Shown here in pieces: positions 28,237 to 38,370 of a stretch of DNA of 64,000 nucleotides. The notes beneath the pieces were generated by a model. It worked only from the letters and a program-made list of their open reading frames with translations, had not been told where the DNA came from and did no database searches. Every line of letters starts with the position of its first letter. Position 1 is the first letter of the stretch. Origin of the DNA: Streptococcus cristatus. GTDB taxonomy: Bacteria > Bacillota > Bacilli > Lactobacillales > Streptococcaceae. A program made the translations under genes and the position numbers. The stretch spans positions 122,523 to 186,522 of the forward strand of contig NZ_VSJJ01000001.1 in the NCBI RefSeq assembly GCF_008369405.1, written 5' to 3'.

Positions 28237-28920
28237 ATGTATCGTATTTCATTGCAGGATGACATAAGCATGATGCCGCGTGAACGGCTGATAAGAGAAG
28301 GAGCAGATAAACTTAGTAATCAGGAATTGCTATCTATATTTTTGCGAACAGGCAGCAAAAAAGAAACTGTTTTTCAAGTTTCTCAAAGGATTTTATCATC
28401 GATTTCTAGTTTGAATGATCTGAAATATTTGACTTTACAGGAATTACAGACAATTTCAGGAATTGGGCCTGTGAAGGCTGTTGAGTTGCAGGCCATTATT
28501 GAGCTTGGTTGTCGTATCAACAAAGCTGAAGTGCTGGAGAGGGAGCAAATTCTTGGCAGTCAAAAGCTAGCTCGTAAAATGCAGGTAGAATTAGGAGATA
28601 AAAAGCAGGAATGTTTAGTCGCTATTTATCTAAACAGTCAAAACCAGATCATCCATCAGCAGACAATCTTTGTAGGAACGGTAACTAGAAGTATTGCTGA
28701 ACCGCGCGAGATTTTGCATTATGCGCTCAAACACTTGGCGACCGCTATTATACTTGTGCATAATCATCCTTCTGGAGTAACACTGCCAAGTAAGAATGAC
28801 GACGAAGTCACCAAACATATGAAAGAGGCCTGTGAGCTAATGGGCTTGGTTCTTTTAGATCATTTAATCGTCTCAAAACATGATTATTATAGCTATCGTG
28901 AAAAAACAGATTTGATCTAA
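28237..28920 (+). CDS. radC: RadC family JAB-domain protein
   Basis: 227 residues. An N-terminal helix-hairpin-helix-like region ([17 protein letters not shown]) leads into a JAB/MPN metalloprotease-like domain with [14 protein letters not shown], the zinc motif. RadC is late-competence induced in pneumococcus but dispensable for repair; its activity is uncertain. A degenerate cin-like CTCGAATT lies at 28210-28217, too weak to call. AAGGAGG precedes the start. The stop overlaps the convergent amidotransferase gene by four bases. Confidence 0.92.
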   Translation: MYRISLQDDISMMPRERLIREGADKLSNQELLSIFLRTGSKKETVFQVSQRILSSISSLNDLKYLTLQELQTISGIGPVKAVELQAIIELGCRINKAEVLEREQILGSQKLARKMQVELGDKKQECLVAIYLNSQNQIIHQQTIFVGTVTRSIAEPREILHYALKHLATAIILVHNHPSGVTLPSKNDDEVTKHMKEACELMGLVLLDHLIVSKHDYYSYREKTDLI

Positions 28921-29609
28921 AGTTCATGCACCACATAATCAAACAAGGCTAAATCCCCTGGTCTTGTATGGAAGAGGTATTCTGGATGCCACTGAACACC
29001 GAGGAAGGGACTCCCATCAGTCGAGGTAACCGCCTCAATGACCTTGTCACGAGGATCGTAGGCTATAACTTCCAAATTTCTTGCTAAATCTTTGATACTT
29101 TGGTGATGGAATGAGTTAATTTGGCAAGTAGAACCGTATAATTCATGGAGGATGGAGCCGTTTTTAGTGACCATAGTCTGTGTGGTATATTGAGCGGTGC
29201 TATCTTGCCAGTGATTTTCAATGTCTTGGTGAAGTGTGCCACCCATGGCGACATTGTAAAGCTGGGTACCGCGACAGACGCCAAAAATAGGCTTGTTTTG
29301 CTTTCGCGCTTCTCGGATGAGAGCCAGTTCAAAGAGATCCCTTTGAAGCAGATAATCGTCACTTACGATAGTCTGCTCTTCGCCGTAGAAATGAGGGTTG
29401 ACATTTTGCCCACCAGTCAAAATCAGTTTGTCAATCATAGTAATATAAGACTCGGCTAATTCCTCATCACCAATGGGCAAGATAATTGGAATGCCTCCGA
29501 CTTGTTTGATTCCCTCAATAAAGCCAGTTGCAGTATAACTTATATGAATGAATTGGTCATTTGGGATGTCCCTTTGGTTTCCTGTTATACCGATAATCGG
29601 TTTTTTCAT
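28917..29609 (-). CDS. Gamma-glutamyl-gamma-aminobutyrate hydrolase-type class I glutamine amidotransferase
   Basis: 230 residues in the peptidase C26/PuuD family, which cleave gamma-glutamyl amides. The nucleophile Cys is in [11 protein letters not shown] and the catalytic His in GVQWHPEYL. There is no synthetase partner, so it acts as a free hydrolase. It is downstream of rex in the same direction (24 bp apart) and probably shares its transcript. The substrate is not known. Confidence 0.9.
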   Translation of the reverse strand: MKKPIIGITGNQRDIPNDQFIHISYTATGFIEGIKQVGGIPIILPIGDEELAESYITMIDKLILTGGQNVNPHFYGEEQTIVSDDYLLQRDLFELALIREARKQNKPIFGVCRGTQLYNVAMGGTLHQDIENHWQDSTAQYTTQTMVTKNGSILHELYGSTCQINSFHHQSIKDLARNLEVIAYDPRDKVIEAVTSTDGSPFLGVQWHPEYLFHTRPGDLALFDYVVHEL

Positions 29610-29633
29610 AAAGTGGATGTTTCCTTTCTCATC

Positions 29634-30281
29634 TTACTCATCATCTTTTCTCATGAAATAGAGCAAGGTTTGGAGTTCGCTGGTTAGGTCTACGTACTGC
29701 ACAACAACATCTTTAGGGACAGACAAGTGCACAGGAGAGAAGCAGAGAATTCCTTTGATACCAGCATCTACCAAGATGGATGCGACTTCTTGCGCCTTAA
29801 CACTTGGTACTGTCAGAATGGCAGTCTTTACATTTCCTTCTTGGACTTTTTCTTTAATTTGAGAAATTCCGTAAATAGGAATCCCATCATTTGTGGTGGT
29901 TCCAACATCAGAATAATCATCTGTATCAAAGGCCATCACGATTTTCATTTTATTGCGTTCATGAAAGCGGTAGTGTAAAAGAGCACGTCCCATATTTCCG
30001 ACACCAACAATCATGACATTAGTAATCGAGTTATCGTTGAGAAGATTGGCAAAGAAATTCATGAGTTTCTTGACATCGTAGCCAAAACCTCTGCGCCCCA
30101 ACTCACCGAAGTAAGAAAAATCACGCCGAACAGTAGCAGAGTCGATTCCAATCGCCTCTGCAATTTGTTTTGAATTGGCTTTTTCGATATTCTCAGAGTT
30201 AAATCGCTTGAAAATCCGATAGTAGAGCGAGAGCCGCTTAGCAGTAGCACGTGGAATAGAATTGCTTTTTTCAGTTTTCAC
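29634..30281 (-). CDS. rex: Redox-sensing repressor Rex
   Basis: Senses the NADH/NAD+ ratio and controls fermentation genes. 215 residues. An N-terminal winged helix ([34 protein letters not shown]) precedes a Rossmann domain with [11 protein letters not shown] candidate Rex box overlaps its own promoter at 30319. Targets such as ldh are plausible, but no clear Rex box is seen in the ldh promoter. Confidence 0.97.
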   Translation of the reverse strand: MKTEKSNSIPRATAKRLSLYYRIFKRFNSENIEKANSKQIAEAIGIDSATVRRDFSYFGELGRRGFGYDVKKLMNFFANLLNDNSITNVMIVGVGNMGRALLHYRFHERNKMKIVMAFDTDDYSDVGTTTNDGIPIYGISQIKEKVQEGNVKTAILTVPSVKAQEVASILVDAGIKGILCFSPVHLSVPKDVVVQYVDLTSELQTLLYFMRKDDE

Positions 30282-30318
30282 AAAATCACGACCTTTCTAT
30301 TTCTATTTTATAGAAAGT

Positions 30319-30336
30319 TTGTGAAAAAATCAACTA
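30319..30336 (-). promoter_or_regulatory. Candidate Rex box in the rex promoter
   Basis: On the minus strand the 18-mer TAGTTGATTTTTTCACAA matches TTGTGAAATATTTCACAA at 13 of 18 positions, with a perfect right half. It overlaps a TTGATT-17-TAAAAT promoter and suggests autoregulation. The left half is poor. Confidence 0.4.
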
Positions 30337-30413
30337 ATTTGATGAGCAAAATATTATTATACTAATAAAGATAGATAAAATAATAGAAATAAGCAAAATT
30401 CTTAGAATTTCGC

Positions 30414-30761
30414 TTATTGGGGTGTTTTTTCAAAAATATCTCTTTCAACTAAACTATCCATCAAGAAATAGAATTTTTGCTGAATAATATGGTGTTTTTC
30501 TGATTTGAAGATATTAACCAATCTTAAACCAGACTTGTCCGTAATATTGATTTTTACTCCGCTTAGATCTTTATTAACGATAATCTTAAGCAAGAATCCA
30601 TCGCCACTATTGGGAACAGCTTCGAGTAAACGAGAAAGCTCATAATTACCAACTTTTGTTTCAGCAAATGTATTGTCCCGCAAGGTAAATTTCTTAACGT
30701 TTGGATGGAGCGAATAGGTGAAGTTGCAGTTTGCTAAGCTAACAGATGTTTGAAAAGCCAT
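30414..30761 (-). CDS. DUF1831 family protein
   Basis: 115 residues of a small Lactobacillales family with no known function (MAFQTSVSLANCNFTYSLHPNVKKF). It follows the cysteine desulfurase gene by one base, the same pairing as in pneumococcus. A role with sulfur transfer is possible, but one Cys near the N-terminus (Cys13) is the only candidate sulfur carrier. Confidence 0.85.
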   Translation of the reverse strand: MAFQTSVSLANCNFTYSLHPNVKKFTLRDNTFAETKVGNYELSRLLEAVPNSGDGFLLKIIVNKDLSGVKINITDKSGLRLVNIFKSEKHHIIQQKFYFLMDSLVERDIFEKTPQ

Positions 30762-30762
30762 C

Positions 30763-31875
30763 TTATCCTCCTAGTATTTCTTTTAGTTTTTGGCTGAAGA
30801 GTTTGATTTCTTGGATGCTAGTTTGGTCTGACACACTGATACGAATGGATTCTTTTAGGCGTTCAGAATCTTGTCCATAGATAGCTTGAAGGACATGGCT
30901 GGGCTGTACAGCACCTGCTGTACAAGCAGAGCCAGTCGAGATTGAAAATCCATTAAGGTCCATTTGAAGCAAGATAAGATCGTTCTTATGGTTTGGAAAT
31001 CCAATATTGATAACATAAGGCAGGCTAGGCTGACTTTCGTTTAGATAGAAGTCTAAATTTGCCAAATCGTCCAGTAGCGTATCTTTTAACTGTTGGGCAT
31101 GCGCAAGATTTTCTTCTAAATGGGCAACACTTTCAGAAAGGGCAGTTGCCATCCCAACAATGGAAACGAGGTTTTCTGTACCTGCTCTATGTTTGTTTTC
31201 TTGATCGCCGCCATGCATGAAATTATCAAAATCCATCTGGTCAGCATAAAGAAATCCAACTCCTTTTGGACCGTGGAATTTGTGAGCTGAGGCACTCAGG
31301 AAATTGATTCCCCATTCTTCAGGATAGATAGGGAGCTTGCCAACGGCTTGGACTGCGTCAACGTGAAAAGCAGCAGGATGATCTTTTAGCAGTTGACCAA
31401 TTTCTTGAATCGGCAAAATGTAGCCTGTTTCATTATTGACTGCCATGATTGAGACAAGAATAGTATCTGGTCTGAGAGCATTCTTGATATCTTCCGTTCG
31501 GATTTGCCCATCCACTGGCTGGATAATAGTCGCTTCAAAGCCAAAGTGCTCCACCAAGTATTCAACGGGTTCTAAAACCGCATGGTGTTCAATGGCAGTA
31601 GTGATAATATGCTTGCCTTGATTATGATGGCGTAGGGCATATCCCTTGATTGCAGTGTTATTACTTTCAGTACCACCTGATGTAAAGAGAATATTTTTGC
31701 TCTGTGTGTGTAGAACTTTAGCAATATCTTCGCGAGCTTGTCGGAGCAGTTTTTTAGCTTCTCGACCGTGGCTGTGGGTACTGGATGGATTGCCGAAGAC
31801 TGTCATTGCCTGAGTCATGGACTCCATCGCAGCAGGCGATAAGGCAGTTGTAGCAGCATTATCTAAATAAATCAC
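30763..31875 (-). CDS. Cysteine desulfurase (NifS family), second copy
   Basis: 370 residues. The PLP Lys is in SAHKFHGPKGVGF and the active Cys in STGSACTAGAVQPSHVL. The ATG is 11 bp after the prs stop. It differs from the thiI-linked enzyme (SACSSKAG loop), so the two probably serve different acceptors. In Firmicutes similar genes supply tRNA thiolation or Fe-S assembly; the acceptor here is not shown. Confidence 0.92.
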   Translation of the reverse strand: MIYLDNAATTALSPAAMESMTQAMTVFGNPSSTHSHGREAKKLLRQAREDIAKVLHTQSKNILFTSGGTESNNTAIKGYALRHHNQGKHIITTAIEHHAVLEPVEYLVEHFGFEATIIQPVDGQIRTEDIKNALRPDTILVSIMAVNNETGYILPIQEIGQLLKDHPAAFHVDAVQAVGKLPIYPEEWGINFLSASAHKFHGPKGVGFLYADQMDFDNFMHGGDQENKHRAGTENLVSIVGMATALSESVAHLEENLAHAQQLKDTLLDDLANLDFYLNESQPSLPYVINIGFPNHKNDLILLQMDLNGFSISTGSACTAGAVQPSHVLQAIYGQDSERLKESIRISVSDQTSIQEIKLFSQKLKEILGG

Positions 31876-31886
31876 AAATGTATCCC

Positions 31887-32843
31887 TTATTTCTTTTGAA
31901 AAGCAAAAAGTGGGCTGACTGGTTTTCTTTCTTGAATACGCACGATAGCATCGCCAATCAACCCGCTAGCAGTGATATAGTGAACATTCTTCGGAGTCTT
32001 TTCTTTGGTATCAACAGAGTCAGTCACCAAGATTTCTCGGATAGGAACACTGTCTAGTAAGTCTGCAGCCTCATCTGCAAATAAACCATGACTTGAGACA
32101 GCATAGATTTCGACAGCTCCTTCACGTTCAACGATTTTAGCAGCTTCTGAGAAGGTACGACCGGTATTTAAGATATCGTCAATCAAAATTGCTTTTTTGC
32201 CTTCAACCTCACCGATGATATATCCTTCGGAGCGTCCTGCTTCATCTTCACCATAGTCGATGATGGCGATTGGAGCGTCGAGATATTCTGCCAAGCTACG
32301 AGCACGTTTCACGCCAGAATTTTTCGGGCTAACGACGACAACATCCTCGCCGGTTAATCCCATATTGCAATAATGTTCGGCAAACAACGGAATAGTGAAG
32401 AGATTATCGACAGGAATATCAAAGAAGCCTTGTACTTGGACAGCGTGAAGGTCAAGTGAGATGACTCTATCTACGCCAGCTCCAACGAGCATATTGGCCA
32501 CGAGTTTTGCAGTAATTGGCTCGCGAGGAGCCGCTGTCCGATCTTGGCGAGCATAACCAAAATAGGGCATAACCACAGTTACTGTATTGGCACTTGCTCG
32601 TTTACAAGCATCAACCATAATCAATAACTCCATCAAGTGATTATTGACTGGGAAGCTGGTAGACTGAATGATATAGATATCATAGCCACGAACACTCTCC
32701 TCAATGTTGATTTGAATCTCGCCATCAGAAAATTGGCGGGAAGAAAGCTTGCCTAAAGGTACTCCGGCAGCTTCAGCAATCTTCTCAGCAATTGAGTGAT
32801 TGGAATTGAGGGAGAAAAGCTTCATATTTTTTTTGTCTGACAT
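31887..32843 (-). CDS. prs: Ribose-phosphate pyrophosphokinase (PRPP synthetase)
   Basis: Makes PRPP from ribose 5-phosphate and ATP for nucleotide, His and Trp synthesis. From ATG 32843 it has 318 residues. A longer start at 32855 abuts the GAGGA ribosome site and is rejected. The flexible loop ([15 protein letters not shown]) and the PRPP-binding loop ([19 protein letters not shown]) are intact. It precedes nifS and DUF1831 in the same direction. Confidence 0.97.
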   Translation of the reverse strand: MSDKKNMKLFSLNSNHSIAEKIAEAAGVPLGKLSSRQFSDGEIQINIEESVRGYDIYIIQSTSFPVNNHLMELLIMVDACKRASANTVTVVMPYFGYARQDRTAAPREPITAKLVANMLVGAGVDRVISLDLHAVQVQGFFDIPVDNLFTIPLFAEHYCNMGLTGEDVVVVSPKNSGVKRARSLAEYLDAPIAIIDYGEDEAGRSEGYIIGEVEGKKAILIDDILNTGRTFSEAAKIVEREGAVEIYAVSSHGLFADEAADLLDSVPIREILVTDSVDTKEKTPKNVHYITASGLIGDAIVRIQERKPVSPLFAFQKK

Positions 32844-32921
32844 TAGAATGACCATCCTCTTTTTGTCTCTTTAGATTTATAAATATTATTTTACCAAAAA
32901 AATGAGATTATTTCAGCATTT

Positions 32922-33482
32922 TTACAAGTTTTCGGCAAATCTAGCGATCTTACTTTTACCAGACTTGTATTGGATTTGATTTTCGTTTAAAAAGTCTTTG
33001 AACTTTTGCTCCCCCTCTTCAATATCGTTGATCTCTAATTCTAATTCGAAATCTTTTTTACCAAAGTAACGACTTTCGTCTAAGGCAAAAAGGCCAATTG
33101 CATCTTGTTTTTCATAGCGAATATTTTCAAGGGTTCCGAGTATTGTTAGTTTGTCAACTGGGATTCCCTTCTCTTGGAGTTTGTCTAGGATTTCTCCCTG
33201 AGGGAATTGCAATTTTTCTGTAATTTTCTTAAATTCATCTTTGGACAAGGCTTGGTTATACTCGAAATTTCCAAGTTTTTGAGGAATTTTCAGAGTGAAC
33301 TCAGCAGCGTCAGGAGTGGTTCGGACTCGCAGAGCCATACGAGCTTCACGGAGAGCAAAGTCAGCCGAATCAATATAATAGTTGACTTGGAAAATTGGCT
33401 GGACATGATCAAAGAAGGTCAGAAGTCGTTTATGTTCGTCTTCCGTTAACATTGTTTTGTATTCAATTTCTAAATGGTTCAT
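32922..33482 (-). CDS. CYTH-domain triphosphate-binding protein
   Basis: 186 residues with the CYTH signature at the N-terminus (EIEYK) and repeating acidic/basic strands that form a triphosphate tunnel (ALRVRTT, EFTLKIPQK, YEKQDAIGLFALDESRYFG). Relatives hydrolyse tripolyphosphate or act on thiamine triphosphate. It is divergent from relQ, as in other streptococci, suggesting a link with nucleotide or polyphosphate signalling. Confidence 0.9.
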   Translation of the reverse strand: MNHLEIEYKTMLTEDEHKRLLTFFDHVQPIFQVNYYIDSADFALREARMALRVRTTPDAAEFTLKIPQKLGNFEYNQALSKDEFKKITEKLQFPQGEILDKLQEKGIPVDKLTILGTLENIRYEKQDAIGLFALDESRYFGKKDFELELEINDIEEGEQKFKDFLNENQIQYKSGKSKIARFAENL

Positions 33483-33517
33483 TTTTAAATCCTTTTCTTT
33501 ATCTGAAAGCGATTTTA

Positions 33518-33526
33518 TGTTATAAT
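33518..33526 (+). promoter_or_regulatory. relQ promoter (extended -10)
   Basis: TGTTATAAT between divergent genes, 51 bases before the relQ start; the -35 is weak (TTTATC). Confidence 0.55.
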
Positions 33527-33577
33527 AACAACTGTGTTTATTTTATACAAAAAACGAATAGATGACAAGGTATGTAT

Positions 33578-34249
33578 ATGACAATAGATTGGGAAGATTT
33601 TCTGGATCCATATATTCAGGCGGTTGGTGAGTTGAAAATCAAGCTTCGTGGTATTCGCAAACAGTATCGCAAACAGCAACGCCATTCACCGATCGAGTTT
33701 GTAACCGGTCGCGTAAAACATATTGAAAGCATCAAGGAAAAAATGGAACTTCGAGGGATAACTGAGGAAAACTTAGCCCAAGAGATGCAGGATATTGCTG
33801 GTTTGCGTGTCATGGTTCAATTTGTAGACGATGTGGATGAAGTTTTAGAAGTTTTGCGAAATCGGACTGACATGCGTATCGTCCAGGAACGTGATTACAT
33901 CAAAAACAAAAAAGCCAGTGGTTATCGTAGCTACCATGCCATCGTTGAATATCCGGTAGATACGATTAACGGAAACAAAGTTATCTTAGCAGAAATTCAG
34001 ATTCGTACCTTGTCCATGAACTTTTGGGCAACGATTGAGCACTCTTTAAACTATAAGTATAAAGGAGAATTTCCAGAGGAAATCAAACGGCGCTTAGAAA
34101 TAACAGCTAACCTCGCTTACCAGCTAGATGAAGAGATGGGAGCCATTCGCGATGCTATTCAAGAAGCACAAGCACTCTTTGATCCTCTGCACCGCAAGCT
34201 AAATGACGGTGTTGGAAATAGTGACGATACAGATGAAGAATACAGGTAA
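33578..34249 (+). CDS. relQ: Small alarmone synthetase (GTP pyrophosphokinase) RelQ
   Basis: Synthesises (p)ppGpp without a hydrolase domain. 223 residues from ATG 33578, chosen because AAGG lies seven bases upstream; ATG 33572 is two codons earlier. Synthetase motifs include [36 protein letters not shown] and [23 protein letters not shown]. First of a tight operon relQ-nadK-rluD-pta, the common streptococcal order. Confidence 0.96.
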   Translation: MTIDWEDFLDPYIQAVGELKIKLRGIRKQYRKQQRHSPIEFVTGRVKHIESIKEKMELRGITEENLAQEMQDIAGLRVMVQFVDDVDEVLEVLRNRTDMRIVQERDYIKNKKASGYRSYHAIVEYPVDTINGNKVILAEIQIRTLSMNFWATIEHSLNYKYKGEFPEEIKRRLEITANLAYQLDEEMGAIRDAIQEAQALFDPLHRKLNDGVGNSDDTDEEYR

Positions 34250-35051
34250 AAAAATTGCGATTATTCGCAATCGCAAAAGGCAGAGTGAGGAAGTATTTCA
34301 AACTCTGATGCAAAAATTGCGGAAAGCAGGCTTTATCCTGACACCCAAAAATCCAGATATCGTGATTTCTGTTGGTGGTGATGGGATGCTGCTATCAGCC
34401 TTCCACAAGTATGAAGATCAGCTGGATAAGGTTCGCTTTGTCGGTGTCCATACAGGACATTTGGGTTTCTATACGGACTATCGAGACTTTGAAATTGACA
34501 AATTAGTGGAAAATCTGAAATTGGACACAGGTGCTAAGGTCTCTTATCCGATTTTGAATGTCAAGTTGACCTTTGAAAATGGTGAAACGCGGACTATTCG
34601 AGCGCTCAATGAAGCAACCATTAAACGCTCCGACAGAACCATGGTTGTTGATGTGGTCATCAATAATGTTCACTTTGAGCGATTCAGAGGAGATGGAATT
34701 TCTGTCTCAACGCCGACTGGTAGCACGGCCTACAATAAATCTTTAGGAGGAGCAGTCCTACACCCAACGATTGAAGCCTTGCAAGTAACAGAAATTGCTA
34801 GTCTCAATAATCGTGTGTATCGTACTTTAGGTTCCTCGGTTATTGTTCCTAAAAAAGATAAGATTGAGCTGCTGCCAACACGCAATGATTACTATACCAT
34901 AGCGGTCGATAATCAAACATTTTCTTGTAAAAATATTGTTCGACTGGAGTACCAGATTGATAATCATAAGATTAACTTTGTGGCTTCGCCCAGCCATACC
35001 AGCTTTTGGAATCGCGTGAGAGACTCCTTTATCGAGGAGTGCCAAGAATGA
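34233..35051 (+). CDS. nadK: NAD kinase
   Basis: Phosphorylates NAD to NADP. From ATG 34233 it has 272 residues ([11 protein letters not shown]) and overlaps relQ by 17 bases. GGDGM ([14 protein letters not shown]) and the [15 protein letters not shown] motif are intact. Overlaps at both ends (17 bases with relQ, 4 with the pseudouridine synthase) suggest translational coupling. Confidence 0.96.
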   Translation: MKNTGKKIAIIRNRKRQSEEVFQTLMQKLRKAGFILTPKNPDIVISVGGDGMLLSAFHKYEDQLDKVRFVGVHTGHLGFYTDYRDFEIDKLVENLKLDTGAKVSYPILNVKLTFENGETRTIRALNEATIKRSDRTMVVDVVINNVHFERFRGDGISVSTPTGSTAYNKSLGGAVLHPTIEALQVTEIASLNNRVYRTLGSSVIVPKKDKIELLPTRNDYYTIAVDNQTFSCKNIVRLEYQIDNHKINFVASPSHTSFWNRVRDSFIEECQE

Positions 35052-35941
35052 GATTTGAGTTTATTGCGGATGAGCATGTCAAAGTCAAAACTTTTTTGAA
35101 AAAGCATGAAATTTCAAAAGCCCTTTTGGCCAAAGTGAAGTTTGCAGGGGGGAATATTCTTGTCAATGGTCAATCTCAAAATGCCATTTATTTGCTGGAT
35201 ACTGGCGATAAGGTGACAGTAGATATCCCTTCTGAGAAGGGATTTGAAAGCCTAGAAGCCGTGGATCGTGATTTATCGATCGTGTATGAAGATGAGCACT
35301 TTCTAGTTTTAGATAAACCTGCTGGAGTAGCTAGTATTCCTAGTGTCAACCATTCGAATACGATGGCAAACTTTGTCAAGGCCTACTATATTCGTCAAGA
35401 TTATGAAAATCAGCAGGTTCACATTGTGACAAGATTGGATCGTGACACCAGTGGTCTCATGCTCTTTGCAAAACATGGTTATGCCCATGCAAGACTGGAT
35501 AAGCAACTGCAGAAAAAAATGATTGAGAAGCGCTATTACGCACTCGTTCAGGGGCGCGGTGAGCTTAAACCAAAGGGGGACATTATTGCGCCAATTGGGC
35601 GCGACCCTGATAGCATCATCACCAGATGTGTGACAAAGGATGGCAAATATGCTCATACCAGCTACAAGGTTGTAGAGCAGTTTGGCGATATCTATTTGGT
35701 AGATATTCGCTTGCACACTGGACGAACCCATCAAATTCGTGTGCACTTTGTCCATCTTGGCTTTCCGCTCCTTGGAGATGATCTCTATGGCGGGACTTTG
35801 GAAGCGGGAATTACACGTCAGGCCTTGCATTGCCACTCCCTATCTTTTTATAATCCATTTTTGGAAAAGCAGCTTCAATTGGAATCCCAGTTGCCGATTG
35901 ATTTCCAAAATACTATTACATCGTTAACAAAAAATAATTAA
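35048..35941 (+). CDS. RluA/RluD family pseudouridine synthase
   Basis: 297 residues from ATG 35048. There is a weak S4-like N-terminus ([27 protein letters not shown]). The synthase domain has catalytic Asp in [14 protein letters not shown] and the downstream [13 protein letters not shown]. It modifies uridines in rRNA or tRNA; the exact site cannot be assigned. It overlaps nadK by ATGA. Confidence 0.93.
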   Translation: MRFEFIADEHVKVKTFLKKHEISKALLAKVKFAGGNILVNGQSQNAIYLLDTGDKVTVDIPSEKGFESLEAVDRDLSIVYEDEHFLVLDKPAGVASIPSVNHSNTMANFVKAYYIRQDYENQQVHIVTRLDRDTSGLMLFAKHGYAHARLDKQLQKKMIEKRYYALVQGRGELKPKGDIIAPIGRDPDSIITRCVTKDGKYAHTSYKVVEQFGDIYLVDIRLHTGRTHQIRVHFVHLGFPLLGDDLYGGTLEAGITRQALHCHSLSFYNPFLEKQLQLESQLPIDFQNTITSLTKNN

Positions 35942-35960
35942 AATTTTAAAGGAGAAACTC

Positions 35961-36935
35961 ATGGAAGTTTTTGAAAGTCTAAGAGACTCAGTTGTTGGTA
36001 AAAATGTTCGTATCGTCTTGCCAGAAGGACAAGAACCGCGTATTCTTCAAGCGGTGAAACGCATAGTAAAAGAGTCAGAAGTTACACCAGTTCTTTTGGG
36101 AAATCCAGATAAGATCCGTATTTACTTGGAAATCGAAAACATTATGGATGGATATGAAGTCATAGATCCTAAAAACTATGACAGAATGGAAGAAATGGTA
36201 GCTGCTCTTGTGGAACGCCGTAAGGGCAAAATCAGTGAAGAAGAAGCTCTCGAGCTTTTAAGAACAGACGTTAACTATTTTGGAGTTATGCTGGTTTACC
36301 TCGGTATCGTAGATGGTATGGTTTCTGGCTCTATCCACTCTACAGCTGCTACAGTGCGTCCAGCCTTGCAAATCATTAAAACGCGTCCAAATGTAACAAG
36401 AACTTCAGGTGCCTTCCTCATGGTGCGTGGTTCAGAACGTTATCTTTTCAGTGACTGTGCCATTAACATCAATCCTGACTCAGAAGCCTTGGCAGAAATT
36501 GCGATTAACTCAGCTGTGACTGCCAAAATGTTTGGTATTGATCCAAAGATTGCTATGCTTAGCTATTCAACTAAAGGTTCTGGTTTCGGAGAAAGCGTTG
36601 ATAAAGTGGTTCATGCGACTAAATTGGTTCATGACTTGCGCCCAGACCTAGAAGTTGACGGGGAATTGCAATTTGATGCTGCTTTTGTACCAAGCACAGC
36701 AGCCCTGAAAGCTCCAGGAAGCAAGGTTGCAGGTAAAGCGACTGTCTTTGTCTTCCCAAGCATTGAAGCAGGAAATATCGGTTATAAAATGGCAGAGCGT
36801 TTAGGTGGATTCTCAGCAGTTGGTCCAGTTCTTCAAGGATTGAATAAGCCAGTAAACGACCTTTCTCGCGGATGTAATTCAGATGACGTCTATAACTTAA
36901 CATTGATTACAGCTGCACAAAGTGTTGACCAATAA
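35961..36935 (+). CDS. pta: Phosphate acetyltransferase
   Basis: Converts acetyl-CoA and Pi to acetyl phosphate, the step before acetate kinase. 324 residues, normal short-form Pta without a DRTGG domain. Typical segments are VLPEGQEPRIL, SGSIHSTAATVRPALQIIKTR, ARTSGAF-type and MAERLGGFSAVGPVLQGL. AAAGGAG precedes the ATG. Last in the relQ-nadK-rluD-pta run; repeat copy D starts 12 nt after its stop. It could consume the acetyl-CoA made by the CoA module at 51.8 kb. Confidence 0.97.
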   Translation: MEVFESLRDSVVGKNVRIVLPEGQEPRILQAVKRIVKESEVTPVLLGNPDKIRIYLEIENIMDGYEVIDPKNYDRMEEMVAALVERRKGKISEEEALELLRTDVNYFGVMLVYLGIVDGMVSGSIHSTAATVRPALQIIKTRPNVTRTSGAFLMVRGSERYLFSDCAININPDSEALAEIAINSAVTAKMFGIDPKIAMLSYSTKGSGFGESVDKVVHATKLVHDLRPDLEVDGELQFDAAFVPSTAALKAPGSKVAGKATVFVFPSIEAGNIGYKMAERLGGFSAVGPVLQGLNKPVNDLSRGCNSDDVYNLTLITAAQSVDQ

Positions 36936-36947
36936 AATAATTAAAAA

Positions 36948-37122
36948 GAGTCTGGGACAAAACTCCTAGCCTCTCAATTGTCTTTGGATTGTCGAGCAAG
37001 ACGCAGTGGTTGAGTAGGCTCTACTAGTCTGATTTCATCAGCTTTTACAGCCCTACTCAACTGTGCGGAGGTGGGACGACGAAATCGAATTCTAACGAAT
37101 TACCGATTTCTGTCCCACTCTC
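36948..37122 (+). repeat. 175-bp three-hairpin repeat, copy D
   Basis: Same length, ends and three hairpins as copies A-C. It lies between pta and mutY, with hairpin 1 immediately after the pta stop in the terminator position. It fills most of the 215-bp intergenic region. Confidence 0.92.
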
Positions 37123-37150
37123 TTTTTTGTCTGCTTAAGTATAAGAAAAA

Positions 37151-38314
37151 ATGTTAGATTTAAAAAAATTTGGAATTGAAATGTGGGAAGAGGAAAAAAT
37201 TGCCTCTTTTCGTAAGAAATTACTGACTTGGTATGATGAACATAAACGTGATTTGCCTTGGCGCCGAACAAACGATCCTTATCATATCTGGGTTTCTGAG
37301 ATTATGTTGCAACAGACTCGGGTAGATACGGTGATTCCTTACTATGAGCGTTTTTTAGACTGGTTCCCGACTGTAGCAGATTTAGCTCAGGCGCCAGAGG
37401 ATAGATTGCTCAAAGCTTGGGAAGGGTTGGGCTATTATTCACGGGTGCGAAATATGCAAAAAGCGGCCCAGCAGATAATGACGGATTTTGATGCAAAATT
37501 TCCCGATAGCTACGAAGAAATTGCTAGCCTCAAAGGAATTGGGCCTTATACGGCTGGTGCCATTGCTAGTATTGCCTTTGGCCTTCCTGAACCCGCGGTA
37601 GACGGGAATGTCATGCGGGTGCTGAGTCGCTTGTTTGAGGTTGATTTAGATATTGGTCAACCCAGCAATCGTAAGGTCTTTCAGGCTATGATGGAGATTC
37701 TGATTGATCCAGACAGGCCGGGAGATTTTAATCAGGCCCTGATGGATCTGGGGTCAGATATTGAAGCTCCTGTTAATCCTCATCCAGAAGACAGTCCTGT
37801 AAAAGAGTTCAGCGCAGCTTATTTGCACGGAACAATGGATAAATATCCAATCAAAGCACCTAAAAAGAAGCCAGTTTCGGTCTATCTTCAGGGCTTGATT
37901 ATCGAAAACGAGCAAGGACAGTTCTTGCTTGAAAAGAATGAAGCTGCTGGCTTGCTATCAGGTTTTTGGCATTTTCCCTTGATTGAAGTCGAGGAATTTC
38001 AAACCGAAAATCAGATCTCTCTATTTGAAGTGGCTGAAAATCAGCCTAGTCTGGATCTGTCTCCTCAAGAAAGTTTTGAACAGGATTATGATTTGACTGT
38101 CGATTGGCAGCAGCAGTCCTTTCCAAAGGTGCAACATGTCTTTAGCCATCGTAAGTGGCATATCCAGCTGGTTTACGGCCGAGTTAAAGATAGCCAGCAC
38201 ACAGCTGACGGAGAGGTCTTGTGGCTACATCCAGAGGCATTTGAGAAGTACCCTTTTGCCAAGCCCCAGCAGAAGATGTGGGAGGCTTTTAGGAACGTAA
38301 AAGATGGAAACTAG
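37151..38314 (+). CDS. mutY: Adenine DNA glycosylase MutY lacking the Fe-S cluster ligands
   Basis: Removes A mispaired with 8-oxoG. 387 residues. The catalytic domain has Glu50 (WVSEIMLQQTRVDT), the helix-hairpin-helix LKGIGPYTAGAIAS and Asp151 (AVDGNVMRV). A C-terminal Nudix-like 8-oxoG recognition domain (about 243-380) carries QHVFSHRKWH. The four Cys that normally bind [4Fe-4S] (C-x6-C-x2-C-x5-C) are Glu205, Pro212, Ser215 and Ser221 here. Clusterless MutYs are known in Lactobacillales. Otherwise the length and motifs are intact, so it is likely active. Confidence 0.95.
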   Translation: MLDLKKFGIEMWEEEKIASFRKKLLTWYDEHKRDLPWRRTNDPYHIWVSEIMLQQTRVDTVIPYYERFLDWFPTVADLAQAPEDRLLKAWEGLGYYSRVRNMQKAAQQIMTDFDAKFPDSYEEIASLKGIGPYTAGAIASIAFGLPEPAVDGNVMRVLSRLFEVDLDIGQPSNRKVFQAMMEILIDPDRPGDFNQALMDLGSDIEAPVNPHPEDSPVKEFSAAYLHGTMDKYPIKAPKKKPVSVYLQGLIIENEQGQFLLEKNEAAGLLSGFWHFPLIEVEEFQTENQISLFEVAENQPSLDLSPQESFEQDYDLTVDWQQQSFPKVQHVFSHRKWHIQLVYGRVKDSQHTADGEVLWLHPEAFEKYPFAKPQQKMWEAFRNVKDGN

Positions 38315-38370
38315 AGTCAATAGTCTGTTGTACTCGATTTAATTTACGAAGAATAGGAAATCATTAAAAT

